Assembly (NCBI RefSeq): GCF_000196615.1
Contig: NC_014306.1
Span: 930,001 to 994,000 of the forward strand
Source of the DNA: Erwinia billingiae Eb661
GTDB taxonomy: Bacteria; Pseudomonadota; Gammaproteobacteria; Enterobacterales; Enterobacteriaceae
DNA: 64,000 bases
Reading direction: 5' to 3'
Shown piece by piece: positions 18,301-27,113 of the stretch. Numbering within the stretch: position 1 is the stretch's first letter; every line of letters begins with the position of its first letter. The notes under the pieces were generated by a model. It made no database searches and was not told the origin of the DNA. It was given only the letters and a program-made list of their open reading frames with translations. Made by a program: the position numbers and the translations under genes.

Positions 18301-20802
18301 ATGTCTGACGATCGCGAACCGATTGGGCGCAAGGGAAAACAGCCCAAACCCCCGCGCAAGGTGGCGGGCAAAGGTCGCCGCAGGGATGATGAGCACGATG
18401 ATTATGATGATTTTCAGGATGATGACCATGAAAACGAGGAGGTAGAACCGGTGCCACGTAAAGGAAAAGGGCGTCCACCCGGTAAGAAAAGAGGCTGGCT
18501 GAGCTTATTGATTAAGCTATTGCTGGTCTTTATCGTGGTGATGGCCGTGTACGGGGTTTACCTCGATTCACAAATTCGCAGTCGTATTGATGGCAAAGTC
18601 TGGCAGCTGCCGGCCACCGTGTATGGCCGTATGGTCAACCTTGAGCCGGGCATGTCCTACAGCAAGAAAGAGATGGTCGCCCTGCTGGAAGGCACGCAGT
18701 ATCGTGAAGTGACGAAGATGACGCGTCCTGGCGAGTTTACCGTGCAGGCCAACAGCATTGAGATGATCCGCCGTCCGTTTGACTTCCCGGACAGCAAAGA
18801 AGGGCAGATCCGCGCGCAGTTAAGCTTTAGCGGCGACACCTTAAGCGAGATCAAAAACCTCGACAGCGGCCGTGACTTCGGCTTCTTCCGCCTCGATCCG
18901 CGTCTGATCACCATGCTGCAGTCGCCAAACGGCGAGCAGCGTCTGTTCGTCCCGCGTGCCGGCTTCCCGGACCTGTTGGTCGACACCCTGGTGGCAACAG
19001 AAGACCGTCATTTCTATCAGCATGACGGTATCAGCCTGTACTCGATTGGCCGTGCGTTCCTTGCCAACATCACTGCCGGTAAAGCCGTGCAGGGTGGCAG
19101 TACCTTGACGCAGCAGCTGGTGAAAAACCTGTTCCTGACCAACGAGCGTTCGCTGTGGCGTAAAGCCAACGAAGCCTATATGGCGCTGATCATGGATGCG
19201 CGTTACAGCAAAGACCGCATTCTTGAGCTCTATCTGAATGAGGTGTACCTCGGCCAGGCCGGCAACGATCAGATCCGCGGCTTCCCACTGGCCAGCCTTT
19301 ACTACTTCGGCCGTCCGGTGGATGAGCTGAGCCTCGATCAGCAGGCGTTGCTGGTTGGCATGGTAAAAGGCGCGTCACTGTATAACCCGTGGCGTAACCC
19401 GAAACTGGCCCTCGAGCGCCGTAACCTGGTGCTGCGTCTGTTGCAGCAGCAGAAAGTGATCGACCAGGAGCTGTATGACATGCTCAGCGCCCGTCCGTTA
19501 GGCGTGCAGCCTAAAGGCGGCGTGATCACCCCTCAGCCAGCCTTTATGCAGATGGTGCGTAACGAACTGCAGGCCAAGCTGGGCGATAAAGTCAAAGATC
19601 TCTCCGGGGTGAAAATCTTCACCACGCTGGATCCGGTCTCACAGGATGCGGCCGAGAAATCGGTGGAAGACGGCATTCCGGCGCTGCGTAAACAGCGTGG
19701 GCTGAAGGATCTGGAAACCGCGATGGTGGTGGTTGACCGCTTCAGTGGTGAAGTACGTGCGATGGTTGGCGGTGCCGATCCGCAGTTTGCCGGTTATAAC
19801 CGTGCGCTGCAGGCGCGCCGTTCTATCGGCTCTCTGGCAAAACCGGCCACCTATCTGACGGCGTTAAGCCAGCCAGATAAGTACCGCCTGAATACCTGGA
19901 TTGCCGATAACCCGATTGCGCTGAAACAGCCTAATGGCCAGGTGTGGAAACCGGAGAACGATGACCATCGCTTTAGTGGTCAGGTGATGCTGGTGGATGC
20001 ATTAACCAACTCGATGAACGTTCCGACGGTCAACCTGGGGATGACGCTTGGCCTGCCACAGGTCATTGATACCTGGACCAAACTGGGCGTGAACAAAGAT
20101 CAGCTGCAGCCGGTGCCTTCAATGCTGCTGGGTGCGTTGAACCTGACGCCAATTGAAGTCGCGCAGGCCTTCCAGACCATCGCCAGCGGCGGTAACCGTG
20201 CCTCGCTATCCGCGCTGCGTTCGGTGATCGCTGAAGACGGTACCGTGCTGTATCAGAGCTTCCCGCAGGCTGAACGTGCGGTTCCGGCTCAGGCCGCTTA
20301 CCTGACGCTGTATGCCATGCAGCAGGTTGCGGATCACGGTACGGCACGTGCGCTGGGTGCCCGTTATCCGAAGGCTCATCTGGCCGGGAAAACCGGGACC
20401 ACCAATAATCTGGTCGACAGCTGGTTTACCGGTGTCGATGGCAAAGAGGTGACGGTGACCTGGGTTGGGCGTGATAACAACCAGCCGACCAAGCTCTATG
20501 GCGCCAGCGGTGCGATGCAGATTTATCGCCGCTATCTGGATAACCAGGCACCGATGCCGCTGACGCCAACGCCGCCGGAAGACATTGCGCCGATGACGGT
20601 GGATTCAGCCGGTAACTTTGTTTGTGGCACCGGCAGCAGCACCTGGCGAACGCTGCCAGTCTGGACCACCGATGCCAGTGCGCTGTGTCAGCAGCAACAG
20701 CAGCAGGTTCAGCAGCAACAACAGTTGCAGCAACAGCAGCAGAGCGAGCAGAAAGACAGTAACGGTGTGGCGGGTTGGATTAAGGATATGTTCGGCAAGT
20801 AA
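18301..20802 (+). CDS. mrcB: Penicillin-binding protein 1B
   Basis: Bifunctional class A peptidoglycan synthase of the inner membrane. The order is a cytoplasmic acidic/basic tail, one membrane segment (about 65-85), a UB2H domain that binds LpoB, glycosyltransferase GT51 with catalytic E234 ([11 protein letters not shown]), and transpeptidase with S511-L-A-K514, SMN and KTGTTN. The start at 18301 (MSDDREP) follows a GGAGAAG. An internal Shine-Dalgarno and GTG at codon 51 may give the short gamma form. The C-terminal tail is glutamine-rich (20689-20742). The length is 833 residues. Confidence 0.97.
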   Translation: MSDDREPIGRKGKQPKPPRKVAGKGRRRDDEHDDYDDFQDDDHENEEVEPVPRKGKGRPPGKKRGWLSLLIKLLLVFIVVMAVYGVYLDSQIRSRIDGKVWQLPATVYGRMVNLEPGMSYSKKEMVALLEGTQYREVTKMTRPGEFTVQANSIEMIRRPFDFPDSKEGQIRAQLSFSGDTLSEIKNLDSGRDFGFFRLDPRLITMLQSPNGEQRLFVPRAGFPDLLVDTLVATEDRHFYQHDGISLYSIGRAFLANITAGKAVQGGSTLTQQLVKNLFLTNERSLWRKANEAYMALIMDARYSKDRILELYLNEVYLGQAGNDQIRGFPLASLYYFGRPVDELSLDQQALLVGMVKGASLYNPWRNPKLALERRNLVLRLLQQQKVIDQELYDMLSARPLGVQPKGGVITPQPAFMQMVRNELQAKLGDKVKDLSGVKIFTTLDPVSQDAAEKSVEDGIPALRKQRGLKDLETAMVVVDRFSGEVRAMVGGADPQFAGYNRALQARRSIGSLAKPATYLTALSQPDKYRLNTWIADNPIALKQPNGQVWKPENDDHRFSGQVMLVDALTNSMNVPTVNLGMTLGLPQVIDTWTKLGVNKDQLQPVPSMLLGALNLTPIEVAQAFQTIASGGNRASLSALRSVIAEDGTVLYQSFPQAERAVPAQAAYLTLYAMQQVADHGTARALGARYPKAHLAGKTGTTNNLVDSWFTGVDGKEVTVTWVGRDNNQPTKLYGASGAMQIYRRYLDNQAPMPLTPTPPEDIAPMTVDSAGNFVCGTGSSTWRTLPVWTTDASALCQQQQQQVQQQQQLQQQQQSEQKDSNGVAGWIKDMFGK
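18436..18453 (+). promoter_or_regulatory. mrcB: Internal ribosome-binding site and GTG start in mrcB
   Basis: GAGGAGGT at 18436-18443, seven bases, then GTG at 18451, in frame at codon 51 before PRKGKG. In E. coli the short PBP1b form starts at Met46 before the same PRKGKG residues. Here the codon is GTG rather than ATG but the Shine-Dalgarno is excellent. Confidence 0.65.
20689..20742 (+). repeat. CAG/CAA repeat encoding a polyglutamine tail
   Basis: Eighteen codons read Q6-V-Q5-L-Q5 near the PBP1b C terminus, just before the conserved [11 protein letters not shown] end. E. coli PBP1b also has a Gln-rich tail but a more mixed one. Mixed CAG/CAA use argues against recent slippage alone. Confidence 0.85.
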
Positions 20803-20817
20803 TCCGTCTGACCTGAA

Positions 20818-20848
20818 GAAGCCGGCTCATGATGAGCCGGCTTTTTTT
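20818..20848 (+). terminator. Rho-independent terminator after mrcB
   Basis: A GC-rich stem GCCGGCTCAT/ATGAGCCGGC centred near 20831 is followed by TTTTTTT. It lies 18 bases after the mrcB stop. Confidence 0.9.
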
Positions 20849-20998
20849 ATGCCTGTCAGATCGCGCTGGGCCTGAATGATCACCGGTAAAAGATCATAAC
20901 TCGGCTCTTAGACGCAACATCGTGTTCAACGCGTCATTTCCCACACTTAACATGCGGTTATTCCTCAGCCAAACGGCCTGTCAACCGGGCATTTCTTC

Positions 20999-21055
20999 TT
21001 GCAGAAACGCCGCCAGTTCGCATATTATCCAATCGTTATAATAATAATTCTCGTT
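20999..21055 (+). promoter_or_regulatory. fhuA promoter with Fur box (putative)
   Basis: A candidate sigma-70 promoter has TTGCAG (20999-21004), an 18-nt gap and TATTAT (21023-21028). Directly downstream, 21037-21055 matches the 19-bp Fur consensus at 12 positions (TATAATAATAAT half strongest). Iron-Fur repression of fhuACDB is expected from E. coli. Confidence 0.6.
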
Positions 21056-21095
21056 TACGTTTACATTCAATCAATCTCATTCAGAGAAATGCTAA

Positions 21096-23291
21096 ATGGC
21101 TACTTTGTCTTTTGATCGTTTATCTTTGCCAGTGAATACCTCAAAACGTCGTCTGGCTCTCCTTGTTGCAATGACGATTTCCTCTTCTGCTTATGCTGCC
21201 AATGAACAAACCTTGACGGTTAGCGCCGATGCAAACAGCACCGCGCCGCAAGAAAGTGCCTGGGGACCCGCCCCAACCATCGCGGCTAAGCACAGTGCCA
21301 CCGGCACCAAAACCGATACGCCGATCGAAAAGAATCCTCAGTCTGTCTCCGTGGTGACCAGCGAAGAGATGGCATTGCACGGTGTGAGTACCGTCAAAGG
21401 GGCGTTCAACTATACGCCTGGCGTGCTGACCGGTAACCGCGGTAGCTCCAATGTGATTGATGCGCTGTCGATCCGTGGCTTCAGCGAAACCAATACCAAC
21501 CAGTATCTCGACGGTTTGAAACTGCAGGGTGATAACTACTCTGAGTTTGCCATCGACCCTTACTTCCTGGAGCGCGCTGAGTTGCTGCGCGGCCCGGCGT
21601 CCGTGCTGTATGGCAAAAGTAATCCAGGCGGCGTGGTTGCCCTGGTCAGCAAACGCCCAACGACCGAAACCCTGCGCGAAGTCCAGTTCAAGATGGGCAC
21701 TGATAATCTGTTCTCTACCGGGTTTGACTTCGGTGGCGCGATTGATGACGCGGGTGTTTACTCCTATCGTCTGACCGGCCAGGCCTGGAGCCAGGATGCG
21801 CAGCAGGATATGCAGAAGGAAAAACGCTATACCATCGCGCCTTCCTTTAGCTGGCAGCCGGATGCCAACACCAACTTCACCCTGTTAACCTATTTCCAGA
21901 ACGAGCCGCAAACGGGCTACTACGGCTGGTTGCCTCGTGAAGGCACCGTGGTGCCGATTACCGACGCCAACGGCCGCTCGCAGAAGTTGCCAACTGATTT
22001 TGATGAAGGCGAGGCCAGCAACAAGATCTCCCGTAACACCAAAATGATTGGCTATAACTTCTCGCACAGCTTTAACGATACCTGGACCGTGCGTCAGAAC
22101 CTGCGCTATGCCGACCTGCGTACCGACTATCGCAGCATCTATGGCAACGGCTTTGACGCAACCAACAACACCATTACCCGTGGTGTGGCGCTTTCTGAAG
22201 AAACCTTGAATCAGTTTGCTGTGGATAACCAGGCGCAGGCCAAATTTGGCACCGGCGATGTCGACCATACCCTGTTACTGGGCGTGGATTACCAGCGTAC
22301 CCGTAACGACATTGACGGCAACTTTGGTTCCGCCGCGCCGCTGAGCGCTCTGAACCCGCAATACGGCAATGATGCTTACGCCCTGAATTTCCCTTACCAG
22401 TATCTGAATAAGCAGGAACAAACCGGCCTGTATGCGCAGGATCAGATGGAGTGGGATCGTTGGGTAATGACGCTGGGTGGCCGCTACGACTACGCCATGA
22501 CCTCAGCCCTTAACCGTAACGGCAATACTGAAACCAAAAATCACGATCAGGCGTTTACCTGGCGTGGTGGTTTGAACTATGTGTTCGACAACGGTGTGGC
22601 GCCGTATTTCAGCTACAGCGAATCCTTTATTCCGACCTCTGGAACCACTGCCGACGGCCAACCGTTTGATCCTTCACGGGCTAAACAGTATGAAGCCGGT
22701 GTGAAGTACGTTCCGAAAGATCGCCCAATCGTGATCACCGGTGCGGTTTATCAGCTGACCAAAACCAAGAACCTGACGGCCGATCCAGACAACGTCTTAT
22801 TCAGTAATCAGGGTGGCGAGATCCGTTCTCGTGGTGTTGAGCTGGAAGCGAAAGCCGCGGTTAATGCCAATGTTAACGTCACGGCCGCTTACACCTACAC
22901 CGATGCGGAATATACGCACGACACGCTGCTGCAGGGTAAAACGCCGGTGCAGGTGCCTAAGAACATGGCGTCACTGTGGACCGATTATACCTTCAATGAA
23001 ACCTCGCTCTCAGGCCTGACCGTTGGTGCCGGCGTACGTTATGTTGGTGAAAGTAAAGGGTTGTACAGCAGCGGTGACAAGGCGAATCAGAACTTTAACG
23101 TCGCCAGCTACACCACGGTTGATGCGTTAGTGAAATACGATCTCGGCCGCTTTGGTCTGCCGGGCTCTTCCCTGGCGGTTAACGTGAATAACCTGTTTGA
23201 CCGTGATTACGTTGCCAGCTGTTATCGCGACTATGCCTGCTATTGGGGCGCGGAACGCCAGGTCGTTGGAACAGCGACCTTCCGTTTCTAA
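21096..23291 (+). CDS. fhuA: TonB-dependent ferrichrome receptor FhuA
   Basis: Outer-membrane receptor for ferric hydroxamate siderophores. A signal peptide ends near ...SSSAYA (about residue 34), followed by a TonB box QTLTV, the ESAWGPA segment, plug domain and 22-strand barrel ending in F (TATFRF). The length is 731 residues, against 747 for the E. coli precursor. Loop 4 is shortened and lacks the cysteine pair present in E. coli (around 22120-22205), while the C-terminal cysteine pair VASC...AC is kept. A Fur-type site lies upstream and fhuC follows after 48 bases. Confidence 0.95.
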   Translation: MATLSFDRLSLPVNTSKRRLALLVAMTISSSAYAANEQTLTVSADANSTAPQESAWGPAPTIAAKHSATGTKTDTPIEKNPQSVSVVTSEEMALHGVSTVKGAFNYTPGVLTGNRGSSNVIDALSIRGFSETNTNQYLDGLKLQGDNYSEFAIDPYFLERAELLRGPASVLYGKSNPGGVVALVSKRPTTETLREVQFKMGTDNLFSTGFDFGGAIDDAGVYSYRLTGQAWSQDAQQDMQKEKRYTIAPSFSWQPDANTNFTLLTYFQNEPQTGYYGWLPREGTVVPITDANGRSQKLPTDFDEGEASNKISRNTKMIGYNFSHSFNDTWTVRQNLRYADLRTDYRSIYGNGFDATNNTITRGVALSEETLNQFAVDNQAQAKFGTGDVDHTLLLGVDYQRTRNDIDGNFGSAAPLSALNPQYGNDAYALNFPYQYLNKQEQTGLYAQDQMEWDRWVMTLGGRYDYAMTSALNRNGNTETKNHDQAFTWRGGLNYVFDNGVAPYFSYSESFIPTSGTTADGQPFDPSRAKQYEAGVKYVPKDRPIVITGAVYQLTKTKNLTADPDNVLFSNQGGEIRSRGVELEAKAAVNANVNVTAAYTYTDAEYTHDTLLQGKTPVQVPKNMASLWTDYTFNETSLSGLTVGAGVRYVGESKGLYSSGDKANQNFNVASYTTVDALVKYDLGRFGLPGSSLAVNVNNLFDRDYVASCYRDYACYWGAERQVVGTATFRF

Positions 23292-23301
23292 TCTTTAAAT
23301 C

Positions 23302-23321
23302 GGGCGCGGTTCGCCGCGCCC
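23302..23321 (+). other. GC-rich UUCG hairpin between fhuA and fhuC
   Basis: A perfect 8-bp stem GGGCGCGG/CCGCGCCC with a TTCG loop lies 10 bases after the fhuA stop. No U-run follows, so it is more likely an mRNA 3' stabiliser or partial attenuator than a full terminator. Confidence 0.5.
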
Positions 23322-23339
23322 ACCAATCAGAAGACCGCT

Positions 23340-24134
23340 ATGTCTCATCCGCACGCTACAGAAACAATCTTCTCGCTTAATAATGCCTCGTTTACCGTCC
23401 CGGGCAGAACGCTGTTGCAGCCGCTGTCACTGACCTTTCCTGCCGGGAAAGTCTGTGGCTTGATTGGCCACAACGGCTCCGGGAAATCGACGCTGTTAAA
23501 GCTGCTTGGCAGACACCATCCGGCCACAGAAGGCCAGGTTCTGCTGAACGGTAAAACGATTTCAGAGTGGCAAAGTAAAGCGTTCGCCCGTGAGGTGGCC
23601 TATTTGCCGCAGCAGCTTCCGCCGGCTGAAGGTATGACGGTGCGCGAGCTGGTGTCGATGGGGCGTTATCCCTGGCATGGCGCGCTGGGCCGGTATGGCG
23701 CAGAAGATCGTGAGCGGGTCGAGGAAGCGATTACGCTGGTTGGACTTAAGCCTTTTGCTCAACGCCTGGTAGACAGCCTCTCCGGCGGGGAGCGTCAACG
23801 TGCCTGGATAGCGATGCTGGTGGCACAAAACAGCCGCTGCCTGTTGCTGGATGAGCCGACCTCGGCGCTTGATATCGCCCATCAGATTGAGGTGCTGGCG
23901 CTGATCCAACGTCTGAGCCGTGAGCGCGGACTGACGGTGATTGCCGTCCTGCACGATATCAATGTTGCCGCTCGTTACTGCGACCATCTGGTGGCGTTGC
24001 ACAGTGGTCGGGTGATTGCCCAGGGCGATGCCATTGAGATTATGCAGGCCGATGTGCTGAACAAAATTTATGGTATCCCGATGGGGATCCTGCCTCACCC
24101 TAACGGCGGTGCGCCGGTGAGCTTCGTTTACTAA
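23340..24134 (+). CDS. fhuC: Ferric hydroxamate ABC transporter ATPase FhuC
   Basis: Cytoplasmic ATPase that powers ferrichrome import with FhuB. It has 264 residues with Walker A GHNGSGKST (about 42-50), signature LSGGERQRAW, Walker B LLLDEPTSALD and the switch histidine in AVLHDIN. The start ATG at 23340 is 48 bases after fhuA. It is near-identical in layout to E. coli FhuC. Confidence 0.96.
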   Translation: MSHPHATETIFSLNNASFTVPGRTLLQPLSLTFPAGKVCGLIGHNGSGKSTLLKLLGRHHPATEGQVLLNGKTISEWQSKAFAREVAYLPQQLPPAEGMTVRELVSMGRYPWHGALGRYGAEDRERVEEAITLVGLKPFAQRLVDSLSGGERQRAWIAMLVAQNSRCLLLDEPTSALDIAHQIEVLALIQRLSRERGLTVIAVLHDINVAARYCDHLVALHSGRVIAQGDAIEIMQADVLNKIYGIPMGILPHPNGGAPVSFVY

Positions 24135-24142
24135 GGGTTTCC

Positions 24143-25027
24143 ATGCCGGACTTAATTCGCCGACGCCTGCTGATGGCGATGGCACTTTCCCCGTTGTTGC
24201 CAGCCTTGCGAACGCAGGCTGCCGCCTCTGTCGACACGCAGCGCATTATCTCGCTGGAGTGGCGGCCGACGGAGCTGCTGATGGCCCTCGGCGTGCCGCC
24301 GATGGGTGCCGCTGAACTCTACAACTACGGTCTTTGGGTGGGTGAGCCTGCGCTGCCGGCTTCGACGGTGGATGTCGGGCTGCGAACCGAACCGAACATC
24401 GAACTGATGATTCAGATGAAGCCCTCGTTGCTGCTTTACTCCTCTGGCTATGGTCCTTCTGTCGACACCCTCAACAAGATTGCCCCAAGCATGGGGTTTG
24501 CCTTCAGTGACGATCGCGGCAAGCCGTTGACCGTCGCCCGTGAGTCGCTGATGCAGCTCGCCAGGCGGTTAGATCGGGTGCCTGTGGCACAGAAGCACCT
24601 CGCGGAATATGACGACTTTACCGCGCAGATGAAAAATCAGCTGTCCTATCGGCCAAAACGCCCGGTGCTGTTGATGTCGGTACTGGATCCCCGCCACACG
24701 TTGGTGTTTGGCAAAGGCAGTTTGTTCCTGCAGGTCATGGGCGATCTGGGGCTGGAAAATGCCTGGCAAGGCGAAACTAACTTCTGGGGCAGTGCGGTGA
24801 TTGGTATTGAACGCCTGGCGTCGATTGCTGAAGATGTGGACGTGGTCTGCTTCGATCATGGCGAGGATCTGATGATGGCGCAGGTGACGTCGACGCCGCT
24901 GTGGCAGTCGATGCCTTTCGTGCGCAAAAATCGTTTCCACCGCGTTCCTCAGGTGTGGTTCTACGGCGGCACGCTGTCTGCGATGCGCTTTAGCCGGCTG
25001 TTGAGCAGTGCACTGGTGACCGCATGA
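24143..25027 (+). CDS. fhuD: Ferric hydroxamate periplasmic binding protein FhuD
   Basis: Periplasmic binding protein that delivers hydroxamate siderophores to FhuBC. The 294-residue protein has an N-terminal RRRLLMAMALSPL signal of twin-arginine type, as in E. coli FhuD, then a helical-backbone class III binding fold with conserved GLRTEPN and AWQGETNFWG segments. It starts 8 bases after fhuC, and its stop overlaps the fhuB start by 4 bases. Confidence 0.96.
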   Translation: MPDLIRRRLLMAMALSPLLPALRTQAAASVDTQRIISLEWRPTELLMALGVPPMGAAELYNYGLWVGEPALPASTVDVGLRTEPNIELMIQMKPSLLLYSSGYGPSVDTLNKIAPSMGFAFSDDRGKPLTVARESLMQLARRLDRVPVAQKHLAEYDDFTAQMKNQLSYRPKRPVLLMSVLDPRHTLVFGKGSLFLQVMGDLGLENAWQGETNFWGSAVIGIERLASIAEDVDVVCFDHGEDLMMAQVTSTPLWQSMPFVRKNRFHRVPQVWFYGGTLSAMRFSRLLSSALVTA

Positions 25028-27003
25028 AAACCACACTGCGTTTCCCATTCCTCCTGCTGACCGCCCTGTTGCTGGTGACCGCCGGACTGACCTTTTACAA
25101 CCTGAACCAGCATTTACCCGTCGCGCAATGGCGCGAGGCGTTCTATTCAGCGGATCCCGATCGCGTGGATCAGATGGTGTTTCACTTCAGCCTGCTGCCA
25201 CGGCTGACGCTGTCTCTGCTGGTTGGCGCGGGGTTGGGGCTGGTCGGTTTGCTGTTCCAGCAGGTGCTGCGCAACCCACTGGCCGAACCCACCACGCTGG
25301 GCGTGGCGACCGGCGCACAGCTGGGCCTGACGGTGGTTACCCTCTGGAGCCTGCCCGGTGGCCTGTTTACCCAGCAGATCGCCGCGATGGTCGGCGCGAT
25401 TGCCGTCGGACTGATCGTGTTTGGTATCGCCTGGGGCAAACGCCTCTCGCCGGTGACGCTGATCCTCGCCGGACTGGTGATGTCGCTCTATTGCGGCGCG
25501 GTGAATCAGATCCTCGGGCTGTTCAATCACGAACGGCTACAAAGCATGTTTCTGTGGAGTACCGGCACGCTGAATCAGATGGACTGGCACAGCGTCAGCT
25601 TTATCTGGCCGAAGCTGCTGGTGGGCTTTGTGCTTTCGCTGCTGCTGCTGCGCCCAATGGCGTTGATGGGACTGGATGACGGCGTCGCCAAAAATCTGGG
25701 ACTGGCCTTATCGGCTGCCCGGCTTGGCGTGCTGGCACTGGCGATTGTGCTGAGCGCACAACTGGTCAACGCCGCAGGGATCATCGGCTTTATTGGCCTT
25801 TTCGCGCCCCTGTTGGCAAAAATGCTCGGTGCCCGGCGCCTGTTGAGTCGGCTGTTACTGGCACCGCTGATTGGCATGTTGCTGCTGTGGCTGGCCGATC
25901 AGATCGTGATTTGGCTGACTGATAACTGGCAGGAAGTCTCTACCGGCACCGCAACTGCGCTGATTGGCGCGCCGCTGCTGCTGTGGTTACTGCCTCGTCT
26001 GAAGACGGCGGGGACACCGCCATCGACCAGTTATGGCGACCGCGTGCCGGCCGAGCGCAATAATGTCTGGCTGTGGGCGGCCATCGGCGGCGGCGTGCTG
26101 CTGGTTCTGTCGATTGTGGCGTTAAGCTTCGGTCGCGATGCTCAGGGCTGGAGCTGGGTGTCCGGCGATCTGTGGCAACAGCTGCTGCCGTGGAGAATGC
26201 CGCGTCTGGTCGCCGCCATCGCCACAGGCATGATGCTGGGCGTGGCGGGATGCATTGTCCAGCGTCTGACCGGCAACCCAATGGCCAGCCCGGAAGTTCT
26301 GGGGATCAGTTCCGGCGCGGCTTTTGGCGTGGTGGTAATGCTGTTCCTGGTGCCTGGTGATGCCTTCGGCTGGCTTCTGCCGGCGGGAAGCCTGGGAGCG
26401 GCGGTGACGCTGCTGATTATTACGGTGGTTGGCGGACGCGGCGGATTCTCGCCCGAGCGGATGCTGCTGGCGGGAATGGCGCTGAGTACCGCTTTTGCCA
26501 CGCTGCTGCTGATGCTGTTAGCCAGTGGCGATCCACGCATGGCGAACCTGATGACCTGGATCTCCGGGTCGACCTACAGCGTTGATGCGGCGCAGGCGTG
26601 GCGCACGGTGATAATCACCGTGGTGCTGTTGGCCCTGGTGCCACTCTGCCGCCGCTGGCTGACGCTGCTACCACTGGGCGGAGAGACCGCCCGTGCGCTG
26701 GGTGTGGCGCTGAAACCCTCGCGCTTTGCTCTGCTGCTGTTGGCGGCCGGATTAACCGCGGCGGCGACGCTGACCATTGGTCCGCTGAGCTTTATCGGTT
26801 TGATGGCGCCGCATATTGTCAGAATGCTGGGCTTCCGCCGCGCGGTGCCGCAGGTGGTCATGGCCGCGCTGATGGGCGGGGGGTTAATGGCGATAGCGGA
26901 CTGGAGTGGTCGGATTGTGGCCTTCCCGAACCAGATCCCGGCAGGGCTGCTGGCGACGTTTATCGGCGCACCTTACTTTGTTTATCTGTTGCGTAAGGTG
27001 TGA
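25024..27003 (+). CDS. fhuB: Ferric hydroxamate ABC transporter permease FhuB
   Basis: Inner-membrane permease made of two fused FecCD-type halves in one 659-residue chain, as is characteristic of FhuB. Each half carries a permease motif near RNPLAEPTTLGVATGA and TGNPMASPEVLGISSGA, and an EAA-like GxIGFIGLFAP / LSFIGLMAPH loop for FhuC contact. It is coupled to fhuD by a 4-base overlap and ends just before a strong terminator. Confidence 0.96.
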   Translation: MKTTLRFPFLLLTALLLVTAGLTFYNLNQHLPVAQWREAFYSADPDRVDQMVFHFSLLPRLTLSLLVGAGLGLVGLLFQQVLRNPLAEPTTLGVATGAQLGLTVVTLWSLPGGLFTQQIAAMVGAIAVGLIVFGIAWGKRLSPVTLILAGLVMSLYCGAVNQILGLFNHERLQSMFLWSTGTLNQMDWHSVSFIWPKLLVGFVLSLLLLRPMALMGLDDGVAKNLGLALSAARLGVLALAIVLSAQLVNAAGIIGFIGLFAPLLAKMLGARRLLSRLLLAPLIGMLLLWLADQIVIWLTDNWQEVSTGTATALIGAPLLLWLLPRLKTAGTPPSTSYGDRVPAERNNVWLWAAIGGGVLLVLSIVALSFGRDAQGWSWVSGDLWQQLLPWRMPRLVAAIATGMMLGVAGCIVQRLTGNPMASPEVLGISSGAAFGVVVMLFLVPGDAFGWLLPAGSLGAAVTLLIITVVGGRGGFSPERMLLAGMALSTAFATLLLMLLASGDPRMANLMTWISGSTYSVDAAQAWRTVIITVVLLALVPLCRRWLTLLPLGGETARALGVALKPSRFALLLLAAGLTAAATLTIGPLSFIGLMAPHIVRMLGFRRAVPQVVMAALMGGGLMAIADWSGRIVAFPNQIPAGLLATFIGAPYFVYLLRKV

Positions 27004-27028
27004 GGGCAAAAACCCGCCGCTAAAAAAA

Positions 27029-27060
27029 ACGCCAGACGAGTCATCGTCTGGCGTTTTTTT
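27029..27060. terminator. Bidirectional terminator, fhuB / hemL
   Basis: A perfect 11-bp stem ACGCCAGACGA/TCGTCTGGCGT with a 4-nt loop, preceded by an A-run and followed by a T-run, lies between convergent fhuB and hemL. Confidence 0.9.
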
Positions 27061-27113
27061 ATGGGCAACGTGCTATCCGCTGGGCGGAAGCACGTTGGTC
27101 AGCGCGAACGCGA

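Noticed and set aside
20689..20742. CAG/CAA tract as a CRISPR or tandem-repeat element
   Set aside because: It is in frame within mrcB and encodes a glutamine tail also seen, in weaker form, in E. coli PBP1b; there are no spacer-repeat units.
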